Positions 30,116 through 42,139 of a stretch of 64,000 nucleotides of DNA are shown piece after piece. The notes beneath the pieces are model-generated. The model made no database searches. It was not told the origin of the DNA and worked only from the letters and a program-made list of their open reading frames with translations. A program made the translations under genes and the position numbers. The DNA lies in contig JAKCPI010026338.1 in the NCBI GenBank assembly GCA_023213315.1, positions 1 to 64,000 on the forward strand, read 5' to 3'. The DNA is from Euborellia annulipes. Its lineage: Eukaryota > Arthropoda > Insecta > Dermaptera > Anisolabididae. Position 1 is the first letter of the stretch, and each line of letters opens with the position of its first letter.

Positions 30116-31117
30116 GACGGATTGCAGATAACCAACTCAAAAAATGTTGTTTTTTTTTTTTAAGCCCCGGTACATGTTGGACTATATGTGAAAATATAAG
30201 CAAAAGCTACCATACAAATTGAATTTGTTCCAACCATTTATTTATATACTGCTCATAAAAAAAAAACGAAACATTTTGTTTCTTCTTAAAAAGACCTGTC
30301 CTAATCTACCTTAATGATAAAGTCAAATACCCTAACGTGGGACAGTTTTGATGATCAGGATGGTACCACCAGCTTAAAAGATTTTATTTATTTTTATAAC
30401 ATCATCAAAAACTTTTGTGAAAACTTTATTTTAATAAAATCAAATAAACTTATTTTTTGAAGGTAAGAGAAAGTTGTGTACTCTGCGACCAGTCACACCA
30501 AATTTTTAGGCATATTAACAAAATGGTATTATTTAATTTCGAACACGTGCCGTTCGGCCCACTATCAAAATATAACTCGCATTTGATTAAATTGACAATT
30601 AATATAAACAACTGTTGTATTTTTTTTATTAGAGCTAATGTTTTCAGGTTGGGTAATAGAATCAAGCTCTGGGCCGGTGGGATGAGGGACCCGATTGTTA
30701 AAGAGAGTCTTGTCTGCCGGGATTTAAAAATAGCCAGGCGCTGTTGCCAAGTGAGTGTCGTTGCTCCCTTTCTTGCAAGCAAATAAGGCCATAAAAAAAC
30801 GGAGTTTATAAAATAATTAATTTGAACAAATCATGTGCAACGTAAAAGAGGATTTTTGAGTTTATAATGTAAAAAATATTTTTTTTTTTTTTTTTAACAA
30901 GGAGACGAAATAATCAAGCCGTAGCAGAGTGCGGTGATGGATTGAATTTCAGTTAATGAATCGATTCAAATTAATACTGATTAAATAAATAAGTTTTGTT
31001 TGTACCAATGAGAAAATTATTATTATTTACAAATAAATTCATTTTTGTTTTGAATCTATTCTATTTATTATGTGGACCGTTTATTTTGAAAGCGGTGTAA
31101 GTCCATTAAAAAAAAAA
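30116..31117. other. No gene recognised
   Basis: Contains a family B hairpin fragment at 30462-30500 and a GC-richer stretch at about 30635-30755 with splice-like borders but no recognisable product. Confidence 0.4.
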
Positions 31118-31400
31118 TCTGGTGTGACTGTGGCACAGCACACAACTTTCTCTTGCCTCCGGTAATCGAAAGTTGTGATCTGTGCTTGTCACACCAGATT
31201 TTTCGTACATTCAGTAGCTATATTTACTTTCCGCCGATATTTTAGATTTCAATATGTAAAATTTATAAGTATGGAAAAATATTTATATTTTATTACTATG
31301 GCAACCATTTCTCCTATCTTTTCTATGGAGTAGAAGAGTAAAGTGGTCTTCAGAAGATTTCAACGGCAAAATGAGAATATAAATTTTAAAGTGCATCGAC
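31118..31400 (+). repeat. Family B repeat, 5' half
   Basis: 5' hairpin (31120-31200) and body, cut at a 55-bp hairpin (31401-31455). Confidence 0.75.
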
Positions 31401-31455
31401 GCCTGGACGTTATATGCCAGTATAGAGATCATATACTGACATATAACGTCCAGGC
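31401..31455. repeat. 55-bp hairpin
   Basis: 24-bp arms starting GCCTGGACGTTATATG, one mismatch, 7-base loop. Confidence 0.8.
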
Positions 31456-32148
31456 ACGAGACTCATGCGCTCAATTGTTCTCAAGGGGGGGGGGGGGGGG
31501 GCGGCATTTAAAGAAAGATTTACTAAAAAAAAGTAAAATGATATGAATTTCGTGTAGAAAATTTTAACGATTTTAATTTTTGCCCCCCCCCCCCCTAAAA
31601 AATCTCCTAGTTTCGGCCCTGGCTACAAGCAACTACTAAAAATTATTTCTCACTGTGAAGTTGTTCTAGAAAATTTCAAAATTTGAAGTCGGCAGGAATA
31701 AAACCAGCGTTTGTTGAGCACCTTTATACTTTAATCTAGGCAGACGTTTCGGTTTCAAACTCATATACCCAGCACACAACTTAATTTCAAAATTTGTTTA
31801 ACCTATATCACAAAAATAAATTTTAAACTGTAAATGTAGCAACTTAAAAATTATTTAATTATCAATATTTCTATTTCTGATTTTTGTTGACGTTTTGAGT
31901 AGCTCATCACTGAGTCAAAAAGTCAGTTTCAGTACATGTTTGAAATCATTTGGAATTCAAAAAGTGAAAAATTTTAAGAGAGACTGCGCAAATCAATCTC
32001 TGGCTACGACACCCTGAAAAGTGGAAGAACTAGATAAAAATAATAAACTGTAAAAGTAGCAAGTTCATTAAAAATAATAATATTTCTGATAAAAAATATG
32101 TCTTCTAATTATGTCCTTTGTACCTAACGTCACAAGCCTCTATTTATA

Positions 32149-35100
32149 TTATCCAAGTTTATACATTTTCGACGGATTAATGCTCATATCTACATATCCT
32201 TCAGCTGATTTTTTGTTGTCTTTATAAAGAAAAAACTCAAATTTAAAACTTTTTGTAGGAAGAATTAGTGGAGGTAAATCTTCTTCTTTAATACACGCAT
32301 ATTGATTTGTTTGATAATAACCCTGAAAAAAAAAAAAAAATATTTTTATATATCTCTTAACCATAAATCAGCCCTCGGGGGTTGGTGTAGAGGTTAGCGT
32401 GCTAATCTCGTATACCAAACGTCGCGGGTTCGGATCCCAGGCAGTCCGATGATTTTATTTAAGCCACTTGGATACCAAATGGCTTAAATAAGAATGCCTG
32501 GACCCCAAATAAATATATCTATATATATAAAAATGAAATGGGAAAAATGTATGTATGTATGTAAATATGTATGTATATGTTCTATAGAAATCCACAATTT
32601 CCAATGAATCCATTTGAAATTAAGTACACATATAGTACAAGGGACAGGGAGTAACGTAGTAATAATTTGAATCTCTTAAATGTTTTGGAAAATTAATTAT
32701 AATCAAATTTCTTCAATATGGGAACACAAAATCAACAAATTGGCTAGAAATTTGAGAGGCAGGTAGATGCTCCGTGAACCAGCTTCCTACCTGACTATGG
32801 GCTGGGGGTGGGGGCTACGCAGCAGTTGAAAAATGAAGAGAGGACGCAGGTGACTGACACTTTAAACAGTCATAAACAGACCCTTTTGTGCTGTTCCCAA
32901 TAGGTACCCTCGCCTCGCTTGAATATAAGATCCTTCCTTAACATCTTAACACTTGCATTGCAACAAGAAATATCCCAAATTGGGAATAAACTTGCTCGCC
33001 GAAGGCGAGCAAGGGTCCAGGGGCGCAGCCCCCTGGCTAGGCGGAAAGCCCGCCGAAGGCGGGCTTTGCGACTAGTATTATATAAATACGAGTATCGTTT
33101 AAAGTCTTAAATGGCCTAAGTTGCCGAAAAGACTGTGTGTATGTGTGTGTGAATGAGAAAAAAGTGTGAGTGTTAAAAAAAACAAAAAAAAAAAACAAAT
33201 CAGCTTCGAAAAATAATAATTGCTCTTTTATTTCTCTTTGAAATTTGTAATAATTCTCTAAAAAGTCTTTTTAAAGAAATAGAAAAATTATATTCTAAGA
33301 GTTAGTTACCTTTAATCAATAACAGATATCGTAAAAGTCCTATTAAGGCCTGAGTTGCCGAAAAGACAGAGTGAATGTGTGTGTGAGTGTGAGTGTGAAT
33401 GAGAAAAAGTGTGAGTGTTAAAAAAAAATATGGGGAATGACCTCCCCGAGACTTTCTCGTATATTCTTTTGGAATTACGTTTGGGTGTGTATGTGTGTGA
33501 ACACGATTGCTTAAAAACCAAAGTTGTAGATTTCTATCAACTTTTGGAGTAAATACATTACATGGAAGTAGTACTTTACCTAATAAGTTTTTTCAGAAAT
33601 TTTCAATTTTTTTATCATATTGTGATAAATTACTCTATTTTAAAAAGTTTTTATTCTTTGACATTTTTTCAAAAACTGAATAGATTTTTAGTTATCGAAG
33701 GTAATTATTAAAATAATTTTTTTAATTGTTTGATATTTTTTTGTTTTTTAACTTGTTGAGTATAAAAAAAAAATAACTTTTAAGTTTAGTAGCTTCTGAG
33801 AAAAAGCAGAAAAAAAATTGAGAAAATTAGGGTTAAGCAAGGCTAAGAACTGCTGGACCGTGGATAGGTGACCCGGTGAGTGTTGAGTCTCTCACCTGCT
33901 GGAAGCCATTTTATTTAATTTCCCAAAAGTCAAATGAACTAAGAGGCTGAAATATAAATTGAAAATACAATTAACTTTAACACCCGTCTCAGGAAGAAAA
34001 AAAATAAATTCCACCTCAATAATCAATCAAAAGTTAGAATATATTTATTTCCTTTTTTTCATATTCATTTTTTTAAATTATTTAATTTGTTTTTTTCTTC
34101 TAATTTGATGAATATAAAAAATCTGGTGTGACTGGCGCACAGCACACAACTTTCTCTTACCTTCGGTAATCGAAAGTTATGTACTGTGCTTGTCTCACCA
34201 GATTTTTTGTGTCGACATGTATTTAGTTTCCGACAGTACGGTACATTCGATTTTCAAGATGTAAAATTTATAAGTATGGCAAAATATTTATATTTTGTTA
34301 CCATAGCAACCATAGGAGAAATTCCTATCTTTCCTATGAAGAAAGCTGGGCATACACGGAGAGGTAGAACTGTCGGGTTGGACCGGGGCGGTCCAATCTG
34401 TCGGGTCGATCCGCCACGGTTAAAACTTTCGTTGTCAATTTGGCTTAAAAAAGTGAAGAGTTTGATCTGTCGGGTTGGACCGGGGCGGACCAATCTGTCG
34501 GGTCGATCCGCCACGGTTAAAACCGTCATTATCAATTTCGTTTAAAAAAACGGAGAGTTTGATCTGTCGGGTTGGACCGGGGCGGACCAGTCTGCCGGGC
34601 CGGCTAAAACCGGCACGGTTAAAACCGTAATCACTCACAAACGTAAAGGAAAAACCCGCAGATAAACCCGTATAGTTGGCCCGCCACGGGCCAAACCGTA
34701 CGTGTATGGGCAAAATCTTTGGACCGCGGCAGTTTTAACCGCTGATTTGACCAAATCCGTGGACTTTCGTCTTGACGAAAGTTTTGCCTGCCGACTAGAC
34801 AGATCAAGTCAAGAATCCATTGGAATTTCCAAGAAAAATGGAAATAGAAAATTATTTAAAAAAAAAAGTAATTAATCCTTTCTTCTCCTTTAAATAAAAT
34901 CTTTAATTATCTGATTCTGAAGCTGCCAAAATACGATTTAAGGTTCCCTGAGTCCATTTAAGTAGTTTTTGGAATGATGTCTGTGTGTATGTCTGTGGTA
35001 TTTTGCACACATAAACTAGATGTAAAGGTCAAGAACTGAAAAGCTTTTGGTAAACATCGGACCATTAGGGGGCGCTTTAGAAAGAGGGCCAATATTTTTT

Positions 35101-36971
35101 TCTTACATAACCTATAATTTTTTTTGTATATTCAGAAACTAGACTTTCTCCCGAGTAAAATGCTAGGTCTATATAATATTTGTATCCTAATTTGCCATGA
35201 CCTTAAACGATATTTAAAAAAAAATAATAATAATAAATTTGTTTTTGTGAATGGTGATTAACTAAAATATTTTAGAACATATTAATAGCTTAATTAATTA
35301 ATAGGGGGAGGGATAACTTATTTTCTTTAAAAATAAATTTGTAAAAAAATTTTTGAAGTAACATGTCCTCCCCTACCCCCTCCAAAAATCGCGACTTAAA
35401 GAGATGGTCCGGGGCGGTCAAAACTGTCGCTTGTCCACTAACGAAAAGATCAGACCGTGAGTTCGGACCGCAGTCCAATCTGTTAGATTGATGCGTGGCA
35501 GTCAAAACTGTCGCTTGCTCACTAACGAAAAGATCAGTCCGTGAGTTTGGACCGCAGTCCAATCTGTTAGATTGATGCGTGGCGGTCAAAACTGGCGCGT
35601 GCTCGCCCACTAACGAAAAGATCGGATCGTGAGTTTGGACCGCAGTCCAATCTGTTAGATTGATGCGTGGCGGTCAAAACTGGCGCGTGCTCGCCCACTA
35701 ACGTAAAGATAAATCCGTGCGTTTGGACCGGCACGGTCAAAACCGACGGTTCTACCTCTCCGTGTATGCCCAGCTGAACAAGAGTAAAGTGGCCTTCAGA
35801 AGATTTCAATCACAAAATGAGAATATACATTTTATAGAGAATCTAAAAAATAATTGATTTTTGAATTTAAAAAAAAATCGTTGGAGCAAATTTTGAGAAA
35901 ATCGAAAAAAACTGAAAAAGTGCATCAGTAAAGTACTAGTACTCTTTGGCTGATTTTGTTCAAAAGCTTCGTGTCACGTCCCATGGGGGTGCCTAACTTA
36001 AATATAAAATTTCAACTTCCTAGCTCTTTTTGTTCTTGAGATATTTTGTTCACAGACACACACACACACACAGACAGACACACAGACAGACAGACCATGT
36101 CGCGAAAACCACTTTTTTGGATTCAGGGGACCTCAAAACGTGAAGATCCATCAAAATCTCGACATCGAATTTTTGACATGAAACCAATACTTTCTCTCTC
36201 TATATATTAACATATATATAGAGGTACGAGAAAGTAAAAAAACAAAACAAATATTATAGTTTTATTTTTATTTCTGTCTTTAATAGTTTCTGAGAAAAGA
36301 TGACGTGACGCGCATTGTTTGGAATCCGGTTTATGTGCACCAAGGACGGAGACTCAGCATCTTTAAGCGACTCTCTCCATCTCACTCGCACTCATTACCT
36401 AGGCACTCTTTCTACTCCAATGCCCCTTACAGACCACAATATTTGAATTTTTGCTTTTTCGAGGAGGGGGGCGCCTTCTAGGCCCCTTTAGGTTGTCCCC
36501 TCTGTGATATTTATACTAATTTTATGAAATTTGTTTGATTAAATTAAATATTAATTTCATTTTAACAAAAGGGTTTATAGAATGGACACCAGGTGGCAGC
36601 ACTTGCCGGCGGTGCCTTGTAAATGCACACCATTTGCTTGCAAGGCTGTCTGTCTTTATTCAATTCGAGTCCCTAAAAAAAAAAAATAAATAAAAATTTA
36701 ATTAAATAACAATTTTTATTATTTTTCCTTAGAGATTTAATTATTTAATTATTTTAATTAATTGGCTTTAATTTTTCATAAGGCAAGACAATCAACTCAA
36801 TGCTATCCAATTGGCAAATTCTAGAATTTTTTGCGAAATTGCGGACCCGAGTCTTTTTCCTGAACTCTCCATAACGTCCTCTATAAGACGGCAAAATTAC
36901 GGGAAGTTGGTGACAGACCGACAGACGGACACTCCGCTATTATAAATATAGATTTTTCTTTCTCTTACCTC

Positions 36972-37016
<45 letters not shown>

Positions 37017-40000
37017 CAGCGGTTCCCAACGCGTGGGCCGCGGGTGCCTAAGAGAAGATAAAAATTATTAAAATAAAAAAAAATAATATTTTTCAATTTT
37101 TTTTAAACAATTATTTATTTAAATCAAATCCTTGTTGCACAATTTTGTTTTAAGAGTACCTACCAAACGATTTTACTTAAACATACACGCATTCATTTAT
37201 TTATATATATATATATATATATGGGGCATTCCACGCCAACTCGACCACTTCTGAACCCGATCATTTTTGATTTGGCTGAAACTTTGTCATCTTTTTGTAC
37301 CCTATTGAAAACGTGTCTGAGAATTTTTTCAGATTTTTCGACCCAGCCAAAAAAAAAGTTATAGCATTTTCAAAAAACATCGATTTTTTTTTCAAATAAC
37401 CGTAAAACTGTCAAAAATTAACTTATCGGGACGATTTTTTTTTTGAAATTTTTGTCTTTAAATGTACTTTTCAGAAAAAAATATGACAAAATTTTACAGA
37501 TTCATCTTAAACGTTTTTTTTGACATTTTCGGAAAAAAACAAAAATTTCGGGATGAATGACACTTTTTTTTTTAATTTTTTTTTTTATAAAAAACTTTGA
37601 TTTTTTCTACAAATTGTCTGAAAATTTCAGAGTGGGATTATTTCGCGTTCTATTTTTTTTTTATTTTTGAAAAAAAAAAATTTTTTTTCTCCGCTTATTT
37701 ATCATGATGGTGCTCTTAAATTCTTCCAGGATTGACAGATTCTAGAAAATTGAAGAAAAATAATAATAATAATAATAGTTAGGGGTGATAAAAATCGAGA
37801 AAATTCCATTTATCCTGAAAAAGATAGAAATTAGTTGTGTATTCAACTACTGAAGAATTTGAAGCGTCAAGTAAAAGCTTAGAAACATGGGCGTAACTAG
37901 GGGGTGCCAGGGGGCCTGGCCCTCCCAGAAAGCTCCTTGCCCCAAGAAAAATTAAAGGGGGGGCCATGGGACCAGCCATCCTCCGGAGGCCCTGAATAGC
38001 CCCATATTTTCTCAATTTTTCTTGGGACAAGGAGCTTTCTGGGGAGGCCCGGCCCCCCCTGGCACCCCCCCTAGTTACGCCCATGTTTCTAAGCTTTTAC
38101 TTGACGCTTCAAATTCTTCAGTAGTTGAATACACAACTAATTTCTATCTTTTTCAGGATAAATGGAATTTTCTCGATTTTCATCACCTCTAACTATTATA
38201 ATTATTATTTTTCTTCAGTTTTCTAGAATCTCGGACAGTCCTGGAAGAATTTAAGAGCACCGTCATGAAAAATAAGCGGAGAAAAAATATTTTTTTTTTT
38301 TTCAATAATAAAAAAAAATAGAACGCGAAATAATCCCACTCTGAAATTTTCAGAGAATTTGTAGAAAAAATCAAAGTTTTTTATAAAAAAAAAAAATTAA
38401 AAAAAAAAGTGTCATTCATCCCGAAATTTTTGTTTTTTTCCGAAAATGTCAAAAAAAACGTTTAAGATGAATCTGTAAAATTTTGTCATATTTTTTTCTG
38501 AAAAGTACATTTAAAGACAAAAATTTCAAAAAAAAAATCGTCCCGATAAGTTAATTTTTGACAGTTTTACGGTTATTTGAAGAAAAAAATCGATGTTTTT
38601 TGAAAATGCTATAACTTTTTTTTGGCTGGGTCGAAAAATCTGAAAAAATTCTCAGACACGTTTTCAATAGGGTACAAAAAGATGACAAAGTTTCAGTCAA
38701 ATCAAAAATGGTCGGGTTCAGAAGTGGTCGAGTTGGCGTGGAATGCCCCATATATATATGCGAAAATAATATTATACAAATTCATTTGTTTATATTTACA
38801 TGTTTTTTAATGACACCTGTATGATTTTTTTTTTTTTGTCTTTTCGGCAACTTATGCCATTTAAGACTTTGACGATAACCGTTAATTATTAATATAGTCC
38901 AGGCAATTCTATTTAAGTCATTTGGATACCAAATGACTTAAATAGAAATGCCATCGGACTGCCTGGAGTCCGAACCCGCGACGTTCGGTATAGAAGGTAG
39001 GCACGCTGCCAACTACTCCAAGCCCCGTGGGCATGATTTTGTTTTGATTTTTCTTTCCAAAATTTACGGAAAATGTCGTTTTCTTCGTTGATTATTTCAA
39101 AAACTATTAAGTTTTAGGAAAAATATACTTTTTAAAATTGAGTATTTTATCATAATATAACAAAGAAATTGAAAATTTTGAAATTTCTGAAAAAACTTAT
39201 TAGGTATTGTACTACTTCCAAGTGACGTATTTACTCCAAAAGTTGATAGAAATCTACAATTTGAGTTTTGTAAGGAGCATATACCAAATTTCATCCGTCT
39301 AGCTGCTTTGGTTTTTAAGCAATTGTGTTCACACACACACACACAGGCCTAAAACGTGGAGAAACATCAAAATCTCGAAGTCGAATTTTTTTACGAGAAA
39401 GTAAAAAGAAAAGTTTTAACATTCAGTAGGCCTACCTTATTAATTGGACACTTTGGTGGAAATCCCACGGCCTTTGCAAAAATTGGATAGGCTATCTTTT
39501 CATTTTTAATTGTATTACAACAATTAATTCTTTTAAATTTAAAATATGATGGAACCCATTTGCCATTTTGTTTTCTTTTAACAGTCATTTCACACTGGAA
39601 TTGAGAAAATTATTTATTTATCAAACTTGTAGACATGGGGTCTTGTAACTATTGCAGCTGGATCTTATATTTATGTTATTGGTTAGGAAAATCTTTTTTT
39701 ATAAATCGCCTAAGAAAAAATTTGATTTCTGATCCTTTTTTACTTTCTCTTACCTATATATGTAATATACCGGTATATATGGACCGTTTATTTTGAAAGT
39801 GGTGTAAGTCCGTTTTTTAAAGAAATGAGATTTCACATAATTTATGATTAAAATAATGTAAATTTTCTATGTATAACTAGAAAGTGGTAAATTTAACCCC
39901 TGGATGGCCTTAGTTTCCGAAAAGGGTTTAAGAAAAAAATACATATATCGGCGGGAAATTAAATATACCTCGACATAAAAAAATCAGATGTGCAAGCACA

Positions 40001-40962
40001 GTACACAACTTTCGATTACCGAAGTTGCGACACACCAGATTTTTTATTTATTTATTTGCCCCTTCTAGCCTAAGGCCGGCCAAGGGCAATTCTTATTTAT
40101 TATTACAACAAATGTGATTAAAACAATAACAAAGGTATTTTAGCTACTTTCCGGTACTTTGCGCAACATAATTGTGACTTTTAGAGAAAAATGGCCACTT
40201 GAGCGTTATGTAACGTCTAGGGGGGAGGGGGGGTCAAAAATCTTAAAAAATTGCGTTACGTAATACTTGTACGCTTCCTTACGGAAGGTAAGAGAAAGCT
40301 GTGTGCTGTGCAGTGGCGTAACGTACGCCCCCGCAGACCCCGCGATGCGGGGGGCCCCGGACCTTGGGGGGGGGGGGGCTAAAAATCTGTAGCTTCGATA
40401 AAAACGGAAAAATTTAAATAAAAAAAATTTTATGAAAATTTCTCTTTGAGAGAGCCCGGGCCCACAGGGTTCAGGGATATACGGTATTTTAAAAGATTTT
40501 TTGTATGGCCTCATAATGGGGCCCGAAATAAAATTTGCGGGGGGGGAGGGACCCAGCTAAAAAAAAGTTACGCTACTGGTGCTGTGCGACAGTCACACCA
40601 GATTTTTATATTACAAAAAGTATCTTAAATAAAAGTTAGTTAAAATTTTACTAGGTTTCATCTCAATTTATGTTAATTATTTTACCTCATAATTGTCTGT
40701 TTCTTTTATATCATTAAGCACAGTGAAATTTGCTCCAAAACATTTTTTTCCATCTTTATCCACATTAACGTCTATCAAATGCAAATCAAATACACTGTGA
40801 TCATTGTACATTACCTGAAAATTTCCCACTTCAATCTCATAAAGCCTTTGCTGAAATTTATTCAAAAATTAAAAACCAAATTTTAAGTTAAATAATATTC
40901 ATATTTACCGGTGTAACAAAATTTAAGAAGAGAGAAGAACTAAGTAAAAATATAAATTTCAT
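32149..40962 (-). CDS. Gene B: secreted DUF1091-like protein, four exons
   Basis: Minus-strand exons are 40962-40909 (signal peptide, starting MKFIFLLSSSL), 40850-40686, 39594-39436 and 32322-32149, giving about 183 residues with no stop or frameshift. All three introns are phase 0 with GT/AG ends; intron 1 is only 58 bp. Cysteines fall at the first codon of exon 3, as a Cys-Cys pair at its middle, and as Cys-Pro near its end, enough for two disulfides; exon 2 has one more Cys. Exon 4 has Gly-Tyr-Tyr and Leu-Pro-Pro motifs typical of DUF1091-type proteins. A TATA box at about 41003-41010 and a 13-bp palindrome at 41025-41037 lie just upstream. Intron 3 is about 7.1 kb and full of MITEs, foldbacks and SINEs; assignment of the distant last exon to this gene rests on strand, phase and the absence of a nearer candidate. 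Confidence 0.65.
32371..33200 (+). mobile_element. SINE family S split by the mini-Helitron
   Basis: Head and body 32371-32517, tail 33076-33200, with AAATCA on both sides as a possible short target duplication. A further SINE tail fragment is at 33308-33432. Confidence 0.8.
32518..33075 (+). mobile_element. Mini-Helitron inserted in a SINE
   Basis: 558 bp, starting TCTATATATATAAAAATG and ending with the hairpin GCCCGCCGAAGGCGGGC then TTTGCGACTAG. Inserted between A and T of a SINE; the two flanks join to the uninterrupted SINE sequence seen at about 6215-6240. No coding frame. Confidence 0.85.
33833..33893 (+). pseudogene. 5S rRNA-like fragment
   Basis: TTAAGCAAGGCTAAG ... GTGGATAGGTGACC resembles the internal promoter region of 5S rRNA genes (AAGCA ... 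TGGATGGGTGACC). Both ends of a 5S gene are missing, so it is a fragment or a 5S-derived SINE head. Confidence 0.35.
34118..36237 (+). repeat. Family B repeat split by a 1.4-kb MITE
   Basis: 5' part 34118-34343 and 3' part 35776-36237 join without loss across the MITE 34344-35775. Confidence 0.9.
34344..35775. mobile_element. Element Z: 1.43-kb MITE with subterminal tandem repeats
   Basis: Inverted termini AGCTGGGCATACACGGAGAG; GAA duplicated at 34341-34343 and 35776-35778. Three units of about 98 bp near the left end (34370-34640) and three units of about 86 bp near the right end (35400-35740) share the GACCGCCCC/GGTTAAAAC theme. Reading frames within it are products of the repeats. Confidence 0.8.
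36238..37221. other. Noncoding with microsatellites
   Basis: (TA)n and (GA)n at 36970-37016, (TA)n at 37203-37221, a hAT left end at 37016-37060. Confidence 0.6.
36575..36951 (-). mobile_element. Possible Helitron 5' part
   Basis: On the minus strand it starts TCTATATTTATAATAGCGG after A, followed by a GTCCGTCTGTCGGTCTGTC leader. The 3' end could not be set. Confidence 0.35.
37222..38750. mobile_element. Element X: 1.5-kb foldback
   Basis: Arms of about 665 bp (37222-37885, 38086-38750) are inverted copies with few differences, with termini TGGGGCATTCCACGCC next to TA repeats. The exact centre is occupied by a hAT MITE. In intron 3 of gene B. Confidence 0.9.
37886..38085. mobile_element. 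hAT MITE family C at the centre of foldback X
   Basis: CATGGGCGTAACTAGG termini, 200 bp. The flanks are inverted (CTTAGAAA / TTTCTAAG), not duplicated. Confidence 0.8.
38835..39033 (-). mobile_element. SINE family S
   Basis: Minus-strand copy with shortened tail, hairpin and complete tRNA-like head (B box on the minus strand GGGTTCGGACTCC), in intron 3 of gene B. Confidence 0.8.
40311..40578. mobile_element. hAT MITE family G
   Basis: Termini CAGTGGCGTAACG / GTTACGCTACTG, duplication GTGCTGTG (40303-40310, 40579-40586); inserted in a family B hairpin. Confidence 0.9.
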
Positions 40963-41002
40963 TTTTGTTAAAATGACAAAAAAAATAATCAAATTTTCCG
41001 AT

Positions 41003-41037
41003 TATTTATACCCTCCAAAAATGTATATCCGGGATAT
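41003..41037 (-). promoter_or_regulatory. Gene B promoter: TATA and CCCGG element
   Basis: Minus strand: palindrome ATATCCCGGATAT (41025-41037), then TATAAATA (41003-41010); ATG at 40962. Confidence 0.6.
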
Positions 41038-41309
41038 GATAATTATAGGGTAATTATTTTGAATAAATTTTTTTATATATTTATACAATATATTAGAATG
41101 CTAATTTCACAGGAAAGTTCTGTTCTAAAATAATTAATAATAAAATCTGTAAAAAAGATATTTCATGAATAGCCAACCATGAAATTAAAATAATAACCGC
41201 CACATGCCAGGAACTTTGTAGTTTTTTTTTTTTTTTTTTTGTTTTTTTTTTATGCTTTTATTTAATATTTGACGATGCTGGACCGGACCGGTGAGATAAT
41301 CTTGTTTAA

Positions 41310-41696
41310 GGTGCGCGTCTCGGGGTGCTAATTTTGGGAGTTTCGAGCGGCCACAATTTCGAAGCTATCGACCTCAAATTTTTTTTTAAATTAAAGCTAT
41401 TCAAATCATCTACAACTTATAGAAGCCCTTTTTTTTGATTTTCGAAAAAATAAATTTTTTTTTAGATTAATTGCATTAAATAAAAGATATTTAAAAAAAA
41501 ATCCGCTCTTTAACTTATAGATAATTAAATTAGTATTCATTGTATTAAAAAATAAATAATTTTCTACCCTTAATTAATTAGCTGGAAACTTTAAAGTGAA
41601 ATGGAATAAATTCCTTCTATTCCTATGGGAAAAACTAACGCCATCTCTTGCCGCCTCTAATCAATCGTGTTTTAACGGCTTTTCGAGACGCGCACC
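41310..41696. mobile_element. MITE at a TTAA site (piggyBac-like target)
   Basis: Termini GGTGCGCGTCTCG / CGAGACGCGCACC flanked by TTAA (41306-41309, 41697-41700). No transposase; superfamily inferred from the target only. Confidence 0.6.
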
Positions 41697-41913
41697 TTAA
41701 AAAGAACACATATTTAAAAAAGCTTTTATTTAACTTACTCTTTCAAGGTCATAAACTTTATGTCTTTACTCAAGACCACAGGCGTAGCCATGGGGGGTTC
41801 GACCCCTCCCCCATTGGACCCAAACCATGTCTAGATATTTAAGCTCTATAATACAAAACACTTTCTCTCTATAAGCTATATATTTATATACCTGTTTATT
41901 TGGGGTAAGAGCA

Positions 41914-42067
41914 TGGGCGTAACTAGGGGGATGCCGGGGGGCCTGCCCCCCCCCCAGAAAGCTCCTTGCCCCAAGAAAAATTGAGAAAATGTGGGGCTTT
42001 CCAGGCCCACCGGAGGACAGCTAGTCCCATGCCCCCCCCCTAACCAAATTCTCTAGTTACGCCCATG
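41914..42067. mobile_element. hAT MITE family C
   Basis: Both CATGGGCGTAACTAGG-type termini are present, but the flanks show no duplication, so it may be recombined. Confidence 0.75.
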
Positions 42068-42139
42068 GTGGTCTTCAAACAATTTTGAAAACAAAATAGA
42101 ACAGCATCAAAAAAATAATTGATTTTTGAATTTTAAGAG

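Noticed and set aside
30609..30760. Possible exon with AG before and GTGAGT after
   Set aside because: The frame on either strand gives no recognisable protein and no partner exon was seen.
32149..32364. 71-codon frame as an independent small gene
   Set aside because: Residues before the CAG acceptor at 32323-32325 are intronic; the rest aligns with the last exon of genes A and C.
35290..35809. Repetitive protein-like frames
   Set aside because: They translate the roughly 86-bp tandem units of MITE Z.
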